Shown here: positions 55,636 through 64,000 of the stretch, in pieces
Layout of the letters: each line of letters begins with the position of its first letter
How positions within the stretch are numbered: position 1 is the stretch's first letter
Assembly (NCBI RefSeq): GCF_001426505.1
Contig: NZ_LMEV01000012.1
Coordinates: 62,001-126,000, forward strand
Length of the DNA stretch: 64,000 nucleotides
Direction of reading: 5' to 3'
From: Variovorax sp. Root473
GTDB taxonomy: Bacteria > Pseudomonadota > Gammaproteobacteria > Burkholderiales > Burkholderiaceae_C
Position numbers and translations under genes: made by a program
The notes under the pieces: generated by a model
Told to the model about the DNA's origin: nothing
The model's input: the letters and a program-made list of their open reading frames with translations, nothing else
Database searches by the model: none

Positions 55636-56466
55636 TCAGTTCGCGTCGAAGCTGTCCCGGAAGGTGAACCAGGTCGAAGCCAGCGACATCGCCGCGAGCA
55701 CCAGCGCCGTGCCGATCATCAGGATGTTGCCGATCGCCAGGGCCGCGCCGTCGGAGCCCATGGCGCCGACGCCGATCAGCACGGTGGCGAGCAGGCCGAT
55801 GGCGATGCCCGCGGCCATGAACACGCCGAACCACGCCAGGCCGAACAGGGCGTAGGCGCCGAAGTTGCGAAACAGCGCGACGATGCTGAAGAAGATGCTC
55901 TTCACCGGCTCCACGCGGTGCCAGTGCACCAGCGCGGGCGCATGCCACATGGCCAGCGACAGCGGCAGGTTCAGGCACATCAGCAGCGTGCGCGCCGTGA
56001 GGAACTCGCTGCTCTTCATGACTTCGGGCGTCACCGTTTCGTCGAACAGGTAGGCACGCATGAGCTGGCCGCCGTCGATGAGCGCCGTGAGCGTGACGGC
56101 CAGCACGAAGTACACGGCCGAGATCACGCCCAGCACCACCAGCGAGCGCCATTCGGTGCGCATGGCGTCGAACACGGCGATGAACATCGCCGAGCCCGTG
56201 GGTCGTTGCAGGTCGCCCGCATTGCCCAGGCCGTCGGCGTTGTCGTTCGCAGCCACCGAACTCGCGACCATGAGCCCGAGCGTCAGGAAGGGCAGCAGGA
56301 TCGGCGCGAGCACGCTGCCGAGCACCGGCAGCATCGACGCGGTCGAGATCATCGCCATCAGCATGAAGAACAGCGAGATGAAGGCCAGCGGCTGGCGCCA
56401 GAAGGTCTTGAGCCCGAGGCGGACCCAGTCGAAGCCGGTGCGCGCCGGCACGAGGTGGAGTTTCAT
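55636..56466 (-). CDS. BPSS1780 family membrane protein
   Basis: A 276-residue inner-membrane protein with about six hydrophobic segments. The N-terminal VPARTGFDWVRLGLKTFWRQ PLAF stretch is the usual beginning of the BPSS1780 family, found in betaproteobacteria next to thrB. No transport or enzyme motif can be assigned. Its start lies 9 bp downstream of the thrB stop, so the two are probably co-transcribed. Confidence 0.8.
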   Translation of the reverse strand: MKLHLVPARTGFDWVRLGLKTFWRQPLAFISLFFMLMAMISTASMLPVLGSVLAPILLPFLTLGLMVASSVAANDNADGLGNAGDLQRPTGSAMFIAVFDAMRTEWRSLVVLGVISAVYFVLAVTLTALIDGGQLMRAYLFDETVTPEVMKSSEFLTARTLLMCLNLPLSLAMWHAPALVHWHRVEPVKSIFFSIVALFRNFGAYALFGLAWFGVFMAAGIAIGLLATVLIGVGAMGSDGAALAIGNILMIGTALVLAAMSLASTWFTFRDSFDAN

Positions 56467-56474
56467 GTGTACGG

Positions 56475-57524
56475 TCAGGCTGCCATCAACGGCTCGAGGA
56501 CGTGGGCGATGGCGTGCGGGTGGGAGGCGCGCTCGCGCAGCACGCGCTCGAAGTGCGTCGGGTCGTGGGGCTTGAGCATGCTGGCTTCGCGCGGCAGGTG
56601 GAAGTCCCACAGGCGCGAGATCCAGAAGCGCAGCGCGGCGGCGCGCAGCATCGCGGGCAGCAGGGCACGCTCGGAGGCGTTCAGCGCGCGCACGCCTTCG
56701 TAGGCAGCGAGCAGGGCGTCGGCGCGAGCGGCATCGTGCCGGCCGGTGGACAGGTCGATGGCCCAGTCGTTCAGGCACACGGCCAGGTCGAACAGCCAGG
56801 TGTCGGTGCCGGCGAAATAGAAGTCGAACACGCCCGTGAGGCGCGGCGGCGCATCGGGCGCGCCGCCGGTCGCGAACATCACGTTGTCGCGGAACATGTC
56901 GGCATGCACCGGGCCGCGCGGCAGTGCGGCGTAGGCCGACGATTCGGCGACATGGTTCTGGTAGGCCAGCTCGGCGCGCAGCAGCGCCGACTGCGCCTCG
57001 TCCATGTAGGGCAGCACCACCGGGGCGGTTTCGTTCCACCAGGGCAGACCGCGCAGGTTGGGCTGGATGCGCGGGTAGTCGCGCCCGGCCAGGTGCATGC
57101 GGGCCAGCATGGCGCCGAGTTCGGCGCAGTGGGCGGCCGTGGGCGCCAGCTCGCTGCGGCCCGACAGCTTCTGCACCAGCGCCGCGGGCTTGCCGGCCAC
57201 GCTGTGCAGCAGCTCGCAGGGCGCCTGCGCGGGAATCGAAAGCGCATGGCCGGTCGGTGGCGTCACGGTGGGGTCGGCCACGGGCGCGGGCACTGGCAGG
57301 CCGGCACCGGCCAGGTGCTTCATCAGGCAAAGGTAATACGGCAGCTGCTCGGCGCTCAGGCGCTCGAACAGCGTCAGCACGAACTCGCCCGACTCGGTGG
57401 TGGCGAAGTAGTTGGTGTTCTCGATGCCGCCCTCGATGCCGCGCAGCTCGCGCAGGGCGCCCATGCCAAGGCGCTGGACAAGCGCGTCTGCCTCGCCGAA
57501 CTGGACTTCGGTAAAAACTGCCAT
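56475..57524 (-). CDS. thrB: Homoserine kinase (ThrB, choline-kinase fold)
   Basis: A 349-residue APH/choline-kinase-fold enzyme of the type II ThrB group: opening MAVFTEVQFGEADALVQRLG, then GGIENTNYFATTESGEFVLT, the Brenner motif HADMFRDNVMF with catalytic Asp, and VFDFYFAGTDTWLFDLAVCL with the metal Asp. It phosphorylates homoserine with ATP (EC 2.7.1.39) for threonine synthesis. It is the fold used by Pseudomonas and Burkholderiales rather than the GHMP ThrB of E. coli. Followed by the BPSS1780 gene in the same operon. Confidence 0.92.
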   Translation of the reverse strand: MAVFTEVQFGEADALVQRLGMGALRELRGIEGGIENTNYFATTESGEFVLTLFERLSAEQLPYYLCLMKHLAGAGLPVPAPVADPTVTPPTGHALSIPAQAPCELLHSVAGKPAALVQKLSGRSELAPTAAHCAELGAMLARMHLAGRDYPRIQPNLRGLPWWNETAPVVLPYMDEAQSALLRAELAYQNHVAESSAYAALPRGPVHADMFRDNVMFATGGAPDAPPRLTGVFDFYFAGTDTWLFDLAVCLNDWAIDLSTGRHDAARADALLAAYEGVRALNASERALLPAMLRAAALRFWISRLWDFHLPREASMLKPHDPTHFERVLRERASHPHAIAHVLEPLMAA

Positions 57525-57597
57525 GGCGATGCTCAGCGCCGGGCGGCGGCTGCGGGAGAGAAGAGGGTGGCCGGGAAGGAGAACGACGACGTCACGG

Positions 57598-57972
57598 TCA
57601 GAACTTCAGCACGTTCCAGACACGCGGGCCGTTGCCGCCGCTGTTCGCGTCGCCGGTCGTGCCGGGGCGGGCGCTGCCGCCGTCGCTGGGCAGCACTTCG
57701 TAGCCGGGCATGTTCGACTTGGGCTTGACGTTGATGCTCTGCGTGCGACCGCCGTAGCGCACCTCGTCGACCGAGGCGCCGCTGTCTTCCGTGTGAATGT
57801 GCTCGACCTTCTGGTTGCGCCGGCCGTCGGCTTGCTCCTGATTTTGTAGCGGTTCCGCCGGTGCCGACTGGGCGGCGGGCGCGGCTGGCGCTTGCGCCAG
57901 GGCGGCAACAGGGGTGGCGAAAGCCAGCGCCAGCAGGATGCGGCGGGCGACCAGGAGTGGGGAGCTAGGCAT
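57598..57972 (-). CDS. DUF2782-domain exported protein
   Basis: A 124-residue protein with signal peptide (residues 8-27, VARRILLALAFATPVAALAQ). The mature part carries KVEHIHTEDSGASVDEVRYG GRT-type sequence, the DUF2782 core, and ends GGNGPRVWNVLKF. It is periplasmic and of unknown function. Members typically lie between polA and thrB in betaproteobacteria, as here. Upstream of thrB, 73 bp before its start; the polA gene diverges 97 bp away. Confidence 0.82.
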   Translation of the reverse strand: MPSSPLLVARRILLALAFATPVAALAQAPAAPAAQSAPAEPLQNQEQADGRRNQKVEHIHTEDSGASVDEVRYGGRTQSINVKPKSNMPGYEVLPSDGGSARPGTTGDANSGGNGPRVWNVLKF

Positions 57973-58069
57973 GCGCAGATTGTAGGCGCGCACCCGCTGG
58001 TGGCGTGTCGGCCGCCGGCCGACCCTGGTGTGGTTCCGGACGCCGGTCCGGGCACGGCAAAATGCCCCG

Positions 58070-60892
58070 ATGACCGACAAGAAAACGCTGCTGCTCGTCG
58101 ATGGCTCGAGCTACCTGTACCGGGCCTTCCACGCGATGCCTGATCTGCGCGCCGTGCCCGGCGACCCGAAGAGCCCCGCCACCGGCGCCATTCGCGGAAT
58201 GATCAACATGATGACGGCGCTGCGCCGCGAGGTGCGCGCCGACTATGCGGCCTGCATCTTCGACGCTCCCGGCAAGACCTTCCGCGACGACTGGTACCCC
58301 GAGTACAAGGCCAACCGCTCGCCAATGCCCGACGACCTGCGCAGCCAGATCGACCCCATCCACGAAGTGGTGAAACTGATGGGCTGGCCCGTGCTCACGG
58401 TGCCCGACGTCGAGGCCGACGATGTGATCGGCACGCTCGCCAAGATCGCGGCTGCGCAGGGCGTCGAAGTGATCGTGTCCAGCGGCGACAAGGACCTGAG
58501 CCAGCTGGTGGACGAGCACATCACCATCATCGACACGATGAACGGCAAGAAGCGCGACGTCGCCGGCGTGACGGCCGAGTTCGGCGTGCCGCCCAGCCTC
58601 ATGGTCGACTACCAGACGCTCATCGGCGACACGGTCGACAACGTGCCCGGCGTGCCGAAGGTCGGCCCCAAGACCGCGGCCAAGTGGCTGCTCGAATACG
58701 GCTCGCTCGACGCGCTGATCGAACGCGCCACCGAAGTGAAGGGCGCCGCCGGCGAGAACCTGCGCCAGGCGCTCGACAAGCTGCCGCTGAGCAAGCGCCT
58801 CGTGACCATCCGCACCGACTGCGACCTCGACGGCCATGTGACCGGCCTGCCGTCGCTCGAGGGCCTGCCTGTCGGCGCGCCGCAGACGGACGCGTTGAAG
58901 CCCTTCTACGAGAAGTTCGGTTTCAAGAGCCTGGTCAAGTCGCTCGAAGCGCAGGAAGTGCCTCCCGAGCTGATCGAGGAAAACCTCAAGAAGCAGAAGG
59001 CCCGCGGCGGCGGCGCGAGCGCCGACCAGGGCGGGCTGTTCGACGAGAGCACCGAACTGGGCGCGCTCGATGCCGCCGCGCCCGCGAGCAACCTGAAGTA
59101 CGACACCATCATCGAGTGGGCGCAGCTCGACGCCTGGCTCGCGAAGATCGAGGCCGCCGAACTCACGGCCATCGACACCGAGACCACCTCGCTCGACGAG
59201 ATGGTCGCGCAGATCGTGGGCATCAGCTTCAGCGTCACGCCGGGGGAGGCCGCCTACGTTCCGCTCGCGCACAACTACCCCGACGCGCCCGCGCAGCTAC
59301 CCATCGACGAGGTGCTCGCGAAGCTCAAGCCCTGGCTGGAGAACGCCGACAAGAAAAAGCTCGGCCAGCACATCAAGTACGACCGCCACGTGTTCGCCAA
59401 CCACGGCATCGAGGTACAGGGCTACGCGCACGACACCATGCTGCAGAGCTACGTGCTCGAAGTGCACCGCCCGCACGGCTTGTCGTCGCTGGCTGAGCGC
59501 CACCTGGGGCGCAGCGGCATTTCGTACGAAGACCTGTGCGGCAAGGGCGCGCACCAGATCTCGTTCAGCCAGGTCGACATCGCCAAGGCCGCCGAATATT
59601 CGTGCGAGGACAGCGACCAGACGCTCGACGTGCACCGCACCCTGTGGCCTCAGCTGCAGAAGGAAGAGAAGCTGGGCTTCATTTACCAGCTCGAAATGGA
59701 TTCGAGCGAGGCGCTCTACCGCATCGAACGCAACGGCGTGCTGATCGACGCGCCCACGCTGGCCGCGCAGAGCCACGACCTTGGCACGCGCATCATGGCG
59801 CTGGAGTCGGAGGCCTACGAGATCGCGGGCCAGCCCTTCAACCTCGGGTCGCCCAAGCAGATCGGCGAAATCTTCTTCACCAAGCTGGGCCTGCCGGTGG
59901 TCAAGAAGACGCCGAGCGGCGCCCCCAGCACCGACGAAGAAGTGCTCGAGAAGTTGGCGGAAGACTATCCGCTGCCCGCCAAGATCCTCGAGCACCGCGG
60001 GCTGTCCAAGCTCAAGGGCACCTACACCGACAAGCTTGGCCAACTCGCCAACCCGCGCACCGGCCGCGTGCACACGCACTACGCGCAGGCCGTGGCCGTC
60101 ACGGGCCGCCTGAGCAGCAACGATCCCAACCTGCAGAACATCCCGATCCGCACGCCCGAAGGCCGTCGCGTGCGCGAGGCCTTCGTGGCGCCGGCGGGCT
60201 GCGTGATCGCCAGCGCCGACTACTCGCAGATCGAGTTGCGCATCATGGCCCACATCAGCGGCGACGAGTCGCTGCTGCGCGCCTTCACCGACGGCGTCGA
60301 CGTGCACCGCGCCACGGCCGCCGAGGTGTTCGGCTCCACGCCCGACCAGGTGTCGAGCGAGCAGCGCCGCTACGCCAAGGTCATCAACTTCGGCCTCATC
60401 TACGGCATGAGCAGCTTCGGCCTGGCGAAGAACCTGGGCATCGAGACCAAGGCCGCGGCCTCGTACATCGAGCGCTACTTTGCGCGCTATCCGGGCGTGA
60501 AGGCCTACATGGACGAGACCAAGGCGCTCGCCAAGGAGCAGGGCTACGTCGAGACTGTGTTCGGCCGGCGCCTGTACCTGCCCGAGATCAATTCGCCCAA
60601 CGGCCCGCGCCGCGGCGGCGCGGAGCGTGCGGCCATCAACGCGCCGATGCAGGGCACGGCGGCCGACCTCATCAAGCTCAGCATGGTCAAGGTACAGAAC
60701 GTGCTTGACGAAGAAAAGCGCGCCACCAAGATGATCATGCAGGTGCACGACGAACTGGTGTTCGAAGTGCCCGAGGCCGAGGTCGAATGGGTGCGCACCG
60801 AAATCCCGCGCCTGATGGCCGGCGTGGCGGCGCTCAAGGTGCCGCTGCTCGCCGAGATCGGCGTCGGTCCCAACTGGGACAAGGCCCACTGA
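58070..60892 (+). CDS. polA: DNA polymerase I
   Basis: A 940-residue polymerase with three domains. The 5'-3' exonuclease is at residues 1-300 (LLLVDGSSYLYRAFHAMPDL, DKDLSQLV, GDTVDNVPGVPKVGPKTAA). The 3'-5' proofreading domain is at about 350-550 and is active by sequence (AIDTETTSLD, Asp369, Glu371). The polymerase domain is at 570-940 with ASADYSQIELRIMAH (motif A), RRYAKVINFGLIYGMSSFGL (O-helix) and QVHDELVFEVP (motif C). The start at 58070 follows the family; an upstream in-frame stretch to 58028 is unlikely. It fills gaps and removes RNA primers. Confidence 0.96.
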   Translation: MTDKKTLLLVDGSSYLYRAFHAMPDLRAVPGDPKSPATGAIRGMINMMTALRREVRADYAACIFDAPGKTFRDDWYPEYKANRSPMPDDLRSQIDPIHEVVKLMGWPVLTVPDVEADDVIGTLAKIAAAQGVEVIVSSGDKDLSQLVDEHITIIDTMNGKKRDVAGVTAEFGVPPSLMVDYQTLIGDTVDNVPGVPKVGPKTAAKWLLEYGSLDALIERATEVKGAAGENLRQALDKLPLSKRLVTIRTDCDLDGHVTGLPSLEGLPVGAPQTDALKPFYEKFGFKSLVKSLEAQEVPPELIEENLKKQKARGGGASADQGGLFDESTELGALDAAAPASNLKYDTIIEWAQLDAWLAKIEAAELTAIDTETTSLDEMVAQIVGISFSVTPGEAAYVPLAHNYPDAPAQLPIDEVLAKLKPWLENADKKKLGQHIKYDRHVFANHGIEVQGYAHDTMLQSYVLEVHRPHGLSSLAERHLGRSGISYEDLCGKGAHQISFSQVDIAKAAEYSCEDSDQTLDVHRTLWPQLQKEEKLGFIYQLEMDSSEALYRIERNGVLIDAPTLAAQSHDLGTRIMALESEAYEIAGQPFNLGSPKQIGEIFFTKLGLPVVKKTPSGAPSTDEEVLEKLAEDYPLPAKILEHRGLSKLKGTYTDKLGQLANPRTGRVHTHYAQAVAVTGRLSSNDPNLQNIPIRTPEGRRVREAFVAPAGCVIASADYSQIELRIMAHISGDESLLRAFTDGVDVHRATAAEVFGSTPDQVSSEQRRYAKVINFGLIYGMSSFGLAKNLGIETKAAASYIERYFARYPGVKAYMDETKALAKEQGYVETVFGRRLYLPEINSPNGPRRGGAERAAINAPMQGTAADLIKLSMVKVQNVLDEEKRATKMIMQVHDELVFEVPEAEVEWVRTEIPRLMAGVAALKVPLLAEIGVGPNWDKAH

Positions 60893-60944
60893 TTCGCACG
60901 TACACGACGCCCTGAGACAAACGACAGAAAGAAGAAGCACGTCC

Positions 60945-62231
60945 ATGACACTCCAGCCTCGTACCTTCCTGCTTGCCGCCGTCTGCGCGGCCTTCCTCGG
61001 TACGGCTTTCGCCGCACCCGATGCCCGCATCGCTGCGCTCGCCGCCAAGGAAAAGCCCGCGCTGCTCGAGACCCTGAAGGAACTGGTCTCCATCGAGTCG
61101 GGCAGCCGCGACATCGAAGGTCTGGAAAAGATCTCCGACCTCATCGCCGCCAAGCTCAAGGCACTGGGCGGCGAGGTCGAGCTCATCGACCCGAGCGCCG
61201 AGGCCTACCGCATGGAAGACACGCCCGAGAAAATCGGCCGCGTGGTGCGCGCCACCTTCAAGGGCACGGGCACGAAGAAGATCATGCTCATCGCGCACAT
61301 GGACACGGTCTACACCATCGGCATGCTCAACAAGCAGCCGTTCCGCATCGACGGCGACAAGGCCTACGGCTTGGGCATTGCCGACGACAAGCAGGGCGTG
61401 GCGGTCATCACGCACCTGGTGTCGATGCTGCAGGCACTGAAGTTCAAGGACTACGGCACGCTCACCGTGCTGATCAACGGCGACGAAGAGATCAGCTCGC
61501 CGGGTTCGCGCGCGCTGCTGACCAAACTGGGCGGTGAGCACGATGCCGTGCTGTCGTTCGAGGGTGCGTCCATCAAAGACGACAAGCTCTCGCTGGCCAC
61601 CGCGGGCATCGCCTCGGTCACGCTGAACGTGGCGGGCAAGGCCTCGCATGCGGGCTCGGCGCCCGAGCTGGGCGTGAACGCGCTGTACGAGCTGTCGCAT
61701 CAGATCCTGCAGATGCGCGACCTGTCCGACCCGGCCTCGGGCCTGAAGATGAACTGGACCATCTCGAAGTCGGGCACCAACCGCAACGTGATTCCGGCCA
61801 GCGCCACCGCGGGCGCCGACGTGCGCGTGCTCAAGGTGGCCGACTACGACCGCATCGAGCAGCAGGTGAACGAGCGCGTGAAGAAGCAGCTGGTGCCCGA
61901 GGCCAAGGTCGAGCTGAAGTTCGAGCGCCGCCGTCCGCCGCTGGAAGCCACCGACGCCTCCCGTGCGCTCGCCAAGCACGCGCAGGCGATCTACAAGGAT
62001 GAGCTGGGCCGCCCGCTGGGCGCCGACGACAAGGCGGCCGGTGGTGGCACCGACGCGGCGTTCGCCTCGCTCAAGACCAAGGCGCCCGTCATCGAGCGCT
62101 TCGGCCTGCAGGGCTTCGGCGCGCATTCGGCCGACGCGGAGTACGTGCTGATCGATTCCATCGAGCCGCGCTTGTACCTGGGCGTGCGCATGGTGATGGA
62201 CATCGCGAGCGGCAAGACCACCGTCCGCTGA
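60945..62231 (+). CDS. M20-family glutamate carboxypeptidase (CPG2-like)
   Basis: A 428-residue metallopeptidase with an export signal (residues 5-24, PRTFLLAAVCAAFLGTAFAA). Zinc motifs are MLIAHMDTVYTIG, GIADDKQGV, NGDEEISSPGSR and the C-terminal GLQGFGAHSADAEYVLI. The dimerisation domain begins SVTLNVAGKASHAG. CPG2-type enzymes remove C-terminal glutamate from folates or peptides, in the periplasm. A LysR gene follows after 22 bp in the same direction and may be its regulator. RBS GAAAGAAG upstream. Confidence 0.88.
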   Translation: MTLQPRTFLLAAVCAAFLGTAFAAPDARIAALAAKEKPALLETLKELVSIESGSRDIEGLEKISDLIAAKLKALGGEVELIDPSAEAYRMEDTPEKIGRVVRATFKGTGTKKIMLIAHMDTVYTIGMLNKQPFRIDGDKAYGLGIADDKQGVAVITHLVSMLQALKFKDYGTLTVLINGDEEISSPGSRALLTKLGGEHDAVLSFEGASIKDDKLSLATAGIASVTLNVAGKASHAGSAPELGVNALYELSHQILQMRDLSDPASGLKMNWTISKSGTNRNVIPASATAGADVRVLKVADYDRIEQQVNERVKKQLVPEAKVELKFERRRPPLEATDASRALAKHAQAIYKDELGRPLGADDKAAGGGTDAAFASLKTKAPVIERFGLQGFGAHSADAEYVLIDSIEPRLYLGVRMVMDIASGKTTVR

Positions 62232-62253
62232 GCGAAACCAACCGCTGTCGGCC

Positions 62254-63156
62254 ATGCGGCTGCGCCACATCGAGGTCTTCAACGCGATCATGCTCGCGGG
62301 CAGCGTGAGCGCGGCTGCGCGGCTCATCAACATCACGCAGCCGGCCGTGAGCCGCACGCTGCAGCATGCCGAGCTGCAGCTGGGCTTTCCGCTGTTCCAG
62401 CGCGCCAAGGGACGGCTCACCCCGACCACCGAGGCGCTCACGCTGTACCCGCACATCGAGCGGCTGTTCGCGCAACTCGACGAGGTGCAGCGCCTGGCGG
62501 CGAACCTGCGCGCGGGCAACGACACCGGCGAGCTGCGCATCCTCAGCGTGCTCGCGCTGAGCTACGAAATCCTGCCGCGCGCGCTCAAGGCCTTCCGCGA
62601 AATGCATCCGGGCTACGCGATCACGGTCGAGTCGCTGCACTCGCCGCAGATCATGTCCGCGCTGCTGTTGCAAGAGGCCGACGTGGGCTTTGCCTTCAGC
62701 CCCGCGGTGCATCCCTCGCTCACGCAGGAGACGCTGGCCGACAGCCGCATGGTGTGCGTCGCGCCCAAGGGCATGCTGCCGCGCGCGCTGGTACGCAACG
62801 GCTCGGTGGCGCTGCACGACCTCATCGACCGTCCCGTGATCGGCCTCGATGGCCGTGACCCCGTCGGCACCAGCCTGAGCCAGGCCTGCCGGCAGGCGGG
62901 CGTGGGTTTCCAGCAGGCCGTGGTTACGGTGCAGACCTACCACGCGGCCCTGGCCATGGCGCACCACGGGCTGGGCGTGGCGCTGGTCGACGGCTGCACG
63001 GCGCGCTCGGCCGACCACGCCAAGGTCGACGTGCTGACGCTGGAGCCACACATTCCGGTGCCGGTGCGCGCGCTGCGCTTCGCGGGCCGGCCTGATTCCG
63101 TGGCCGTGCGCGGCATCACGCGCTGCATGCGCGAAGCGATCGAGCAGACCGCCTGA
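62254..63156 (+). CDS. LysR family transcriptional regulator
   Basis: A 300-residue LysR regulator (MRLRHIEVFNAIMLAGSVSA, LINITQPAVSRTLQHAELQL, LFQRAKGRLTPTTEALTLY). The effector half includes LLQEADVGFAFSPAVHPSL. It shares its transcript with the CPG2-type peptidase gene (22-bp gap) and may respond to an amino acid or peptide released by it; inference. Ends 42 bp before the DUF2946 gene. Confidence 0.87.
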   Translation: MRLRHIEVFNAIMLAGSVSAAARLINITQPAVSRTLQHAELQLGFPLFQRAKGRLTPTTEALTLYPHIERLFAQLDEVQRLAANLRAGNDTGELRILSVLALSYEILPRALKAFREMHPGYAITVESLHSPQIMSALLLQEADVGFAFSPAVHPSLTQETLADSRMVCVAPKGMLPRALVRNGSVALHDLIDRPVIGLDGRDPVGTSLSQACRQAGVGFQQAVVTVQTYHAALAMAHHGLGVALVDGCTARSADHAKVDVLTLEPHIPVPVRALRFAGRPDSVAVRGITRCMREAIEQTA

Positions 63157-63198
63157 GAAAAGATGCGGGGCATTCGCCTCGCGCCATAATCCGCGCCC

Positions 63199-63558
63199 AT
63201 GCACGCCCTTCGAACCTTCTTCGCAATGCACCGCCTGGTGCTGGCGTGGTTCATGGCGTCGCTGCTGGTCGCGGGCGCGTCGCCGCTCGTGAACCCGCAG
63301 GCGATGGAGCTGGTGTGTTCCGCTGCGGGCACCGTCAAGCTCATCGTGCAGGGCGACGACGGTGCGACCGAAGTCGGCATGGCGGCCATGGACTGCCCGC
63401 TGTGCATGGTCTCCGGACCACCGCCTGCCACTGTGCAGGTGACACTGCCCACGCCGCTGCCGCTGGGCCGCGCGCTGCAATCGATTCCCGCTGCCCGCCT
63501 TGCGGCAGCCACGGCCTCGCCGCCGCCGGCGCGAGCGCCGCCCACGCATCTCTCCTGA
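63199..63558 (+). CDS. DUF2946-type exported protein
   Basis: A 119-residue protein with a hydrophobic N-terminus (VLAWFMASLLVAGASPLVNP). The mature part has the family's cysteine region VCSAAGTVKLIVQGDDGATE followed by MDCPLCMV (a CxxC). DUF2946 proteins occur beside metal uptake/TonB genes and are thought to bind copper or another metal. Here it precedes a TonB-dependent receptor by 116 bp, which supports a joint envelope role. Proline/alanine-rich tail. Confidence 0.78.
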   Translation: MHALRTFFAMHRLVLAWFMASLLVAGASPLVNPQAMELVCSAAGTVKLIVQGDDGATEVGMAAMDCPLCMVSGPPPATVQVTLPTPLPLGRALQSIPAARLAAATASPPPARAPPTHLS

Positions 63559-63674
63559 GCTTCGTCGTTCCTGCACCTGACGCCGCCTGAACGGGCCGCG
63601 CGGTGCGTTCCCGGTCGTTGTGCGGCCGGTGCTGCGTTTCATTTTTTCGCCAGCGCCGTCGCGAGAGAGATGCC

Positions 63675-64000
63675 ATGCCTACCCTGTCCCGTGCCCCCGC
63701 TTTGGGGCTGCTTGCCTTGCTCGGCGCCGTCCATGCGCCTGCCCATGCCCAGACCGCCGTGTCTTCACTGCCTTTGATCGAAGTGGCCGACGACGCCCCG
63801 CGCCCCAATGGGCGGCTCGACCTCGACACGCCCGCCGACACCGCGAGCCGCCTGGGCCTCACGCCGCGCGAGATGCCGGCTTCCGTCACCGTGGTGAACC
63901 GCGCGGTGCTCGATGCGCGCGGTGCGCAGAACACGCAGGAGGCGCTGCGTGCCGTGCCCGGCGTGACCGCGCACGATGCGCCCGGCAATGTCGGCGTGAG
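63675..64000 (+). CDS. TonB-dependent receptor (N-terminal part)
   Basis: The first 108 residues, running off the right end. A signal peptide (MPTLSRAPALGLLALLGAVH, cut near AHAQ) is followed by a plug domain: LGLTPREMPASVTVVNRAVL, then DARGAQNTQEALRAVPGVTA. The segment is the TonB-dependent siderophore-receptor plug opening. Outer-membrane uptake of a metal chelate is likely, given the DUF2946 gene upstream, but the ligand cannot be read from this part. Confidence 0.88.
   Translation, partial: MPTLSRAPALGLLALLGAVHAPAHAQTAVSSLPLIEVADDAPRPNGRLDLDTPADTASRLGLTPREMPASVTVVNRAVLDARGAQNTQEALRAVPGVTAHDAPGNVGV

Noticed and set aside
59297..61186. Minus-strand open frame opposite polA and the M20 peptidase start
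   Set aside because: Low-complexity Arg/Val/Leu translation, no homology signature; polA motifs are intact on the plus strand.

Overview
The window is a GC-rich (about two thirds G+C), densely coded chromosomal segment of a betaproteobacterium, most likely a Comamonadaceae member close to Variovorax. The basis is protein-family content and gene order: a Bug-type tricarboxylate receptor, many LysR/AraC regulators, several SsuA/NMT1-type binding proteins, choline-kinase-fold ThrB, BPSS1780, DUF2782, DUF3297 and DUF2272 proteins, and the order uvrD / BPSS1780 / thrB / DUF2782 / polA. No phage, plasmid, IS element, rRNA or CRISPR array was seen. Two tRNA genes are present, Lys(CTT) and Ala(CGC).

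Layout. 1-140: 5' end of fabA. 379-2699: adenine-type deaminase facing an MFS exporter. 2805-8531: LysR, AraC, a secreted penicillin-acylase-type lipoprotein and a second MFS transporter. 8701-14457: purine/nucleotide block (BMP-type nucleoside-binding protein, guanine deaminase, dCTP deaminase), then a YpfJ-type zinc protease and an RhlE helicase. 14531-27289: a two-armed organosulfur island. Its left arm (minus strand, four ATGA-overlapped genes) encodes an SfnB-like flavin acyl-CoA-dehydrogenase homologue, an SsuA-like binding protein, a Gln-type thiol dioxygenase and a four-domain rhodanese. Its right arm (plus strand) encodes an SsuD-like monooxygenase, a class II aldolase, a complete ABC importer, a membrane cytochrome c and another SsuA-like protein, closed by an AraC regulator.

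27515-34996: orphan LuxR regulator, a decayed M20 peptidase end, apaH, a CNNM/CorC-type protein, and then the most unusual locus of the window: a zinc-ribbon pseudokinase, a VWA-domain protein and a divergent adenylosuccinate-synthetase (PurA) paralogue in tandem (30547-33846), followed by a small membrane protein and a nitrobindin-like beta-barrel protein. 35335-40873: YtcJ-like amidohydrolase lipoprotein, TPR protein, a truncated DUF2165 fragment beside a 14-bp inverted repeat, GNAT, LysR, GST and XRE genes. 41038-44214: D-tartrate dehydratase with a Bug receptor and a divergent LysR.

44239-52802: assorted enzymes (GFA, MaoC-like, RNase HI-like, SDR, two alpha/beta hydrolases), the two tRNA genes with clear terminators, and GMP reductase. 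53148-60892: replication/repair and threonine genes (uvrD, thrB, polA). 60945-64000: a CPG2-type M20 peptidase, LysR, a DUF2946 protein and the start of a TonB-dependent receptor that runs off the end.

How parts fit together: three purine-salvage genes (adenine deaminase, guaD, guaC), spread over 53 kb, each carry a GCGTAT-type palindromic element upstream, suggesting one purine-responsive regulator. The sulfur island looks like uptake plus oxidative desulfurisation of an organosulfur compound. The pseudokinase/VWA/PurA-like trio is the best candidate for an undescribed system.
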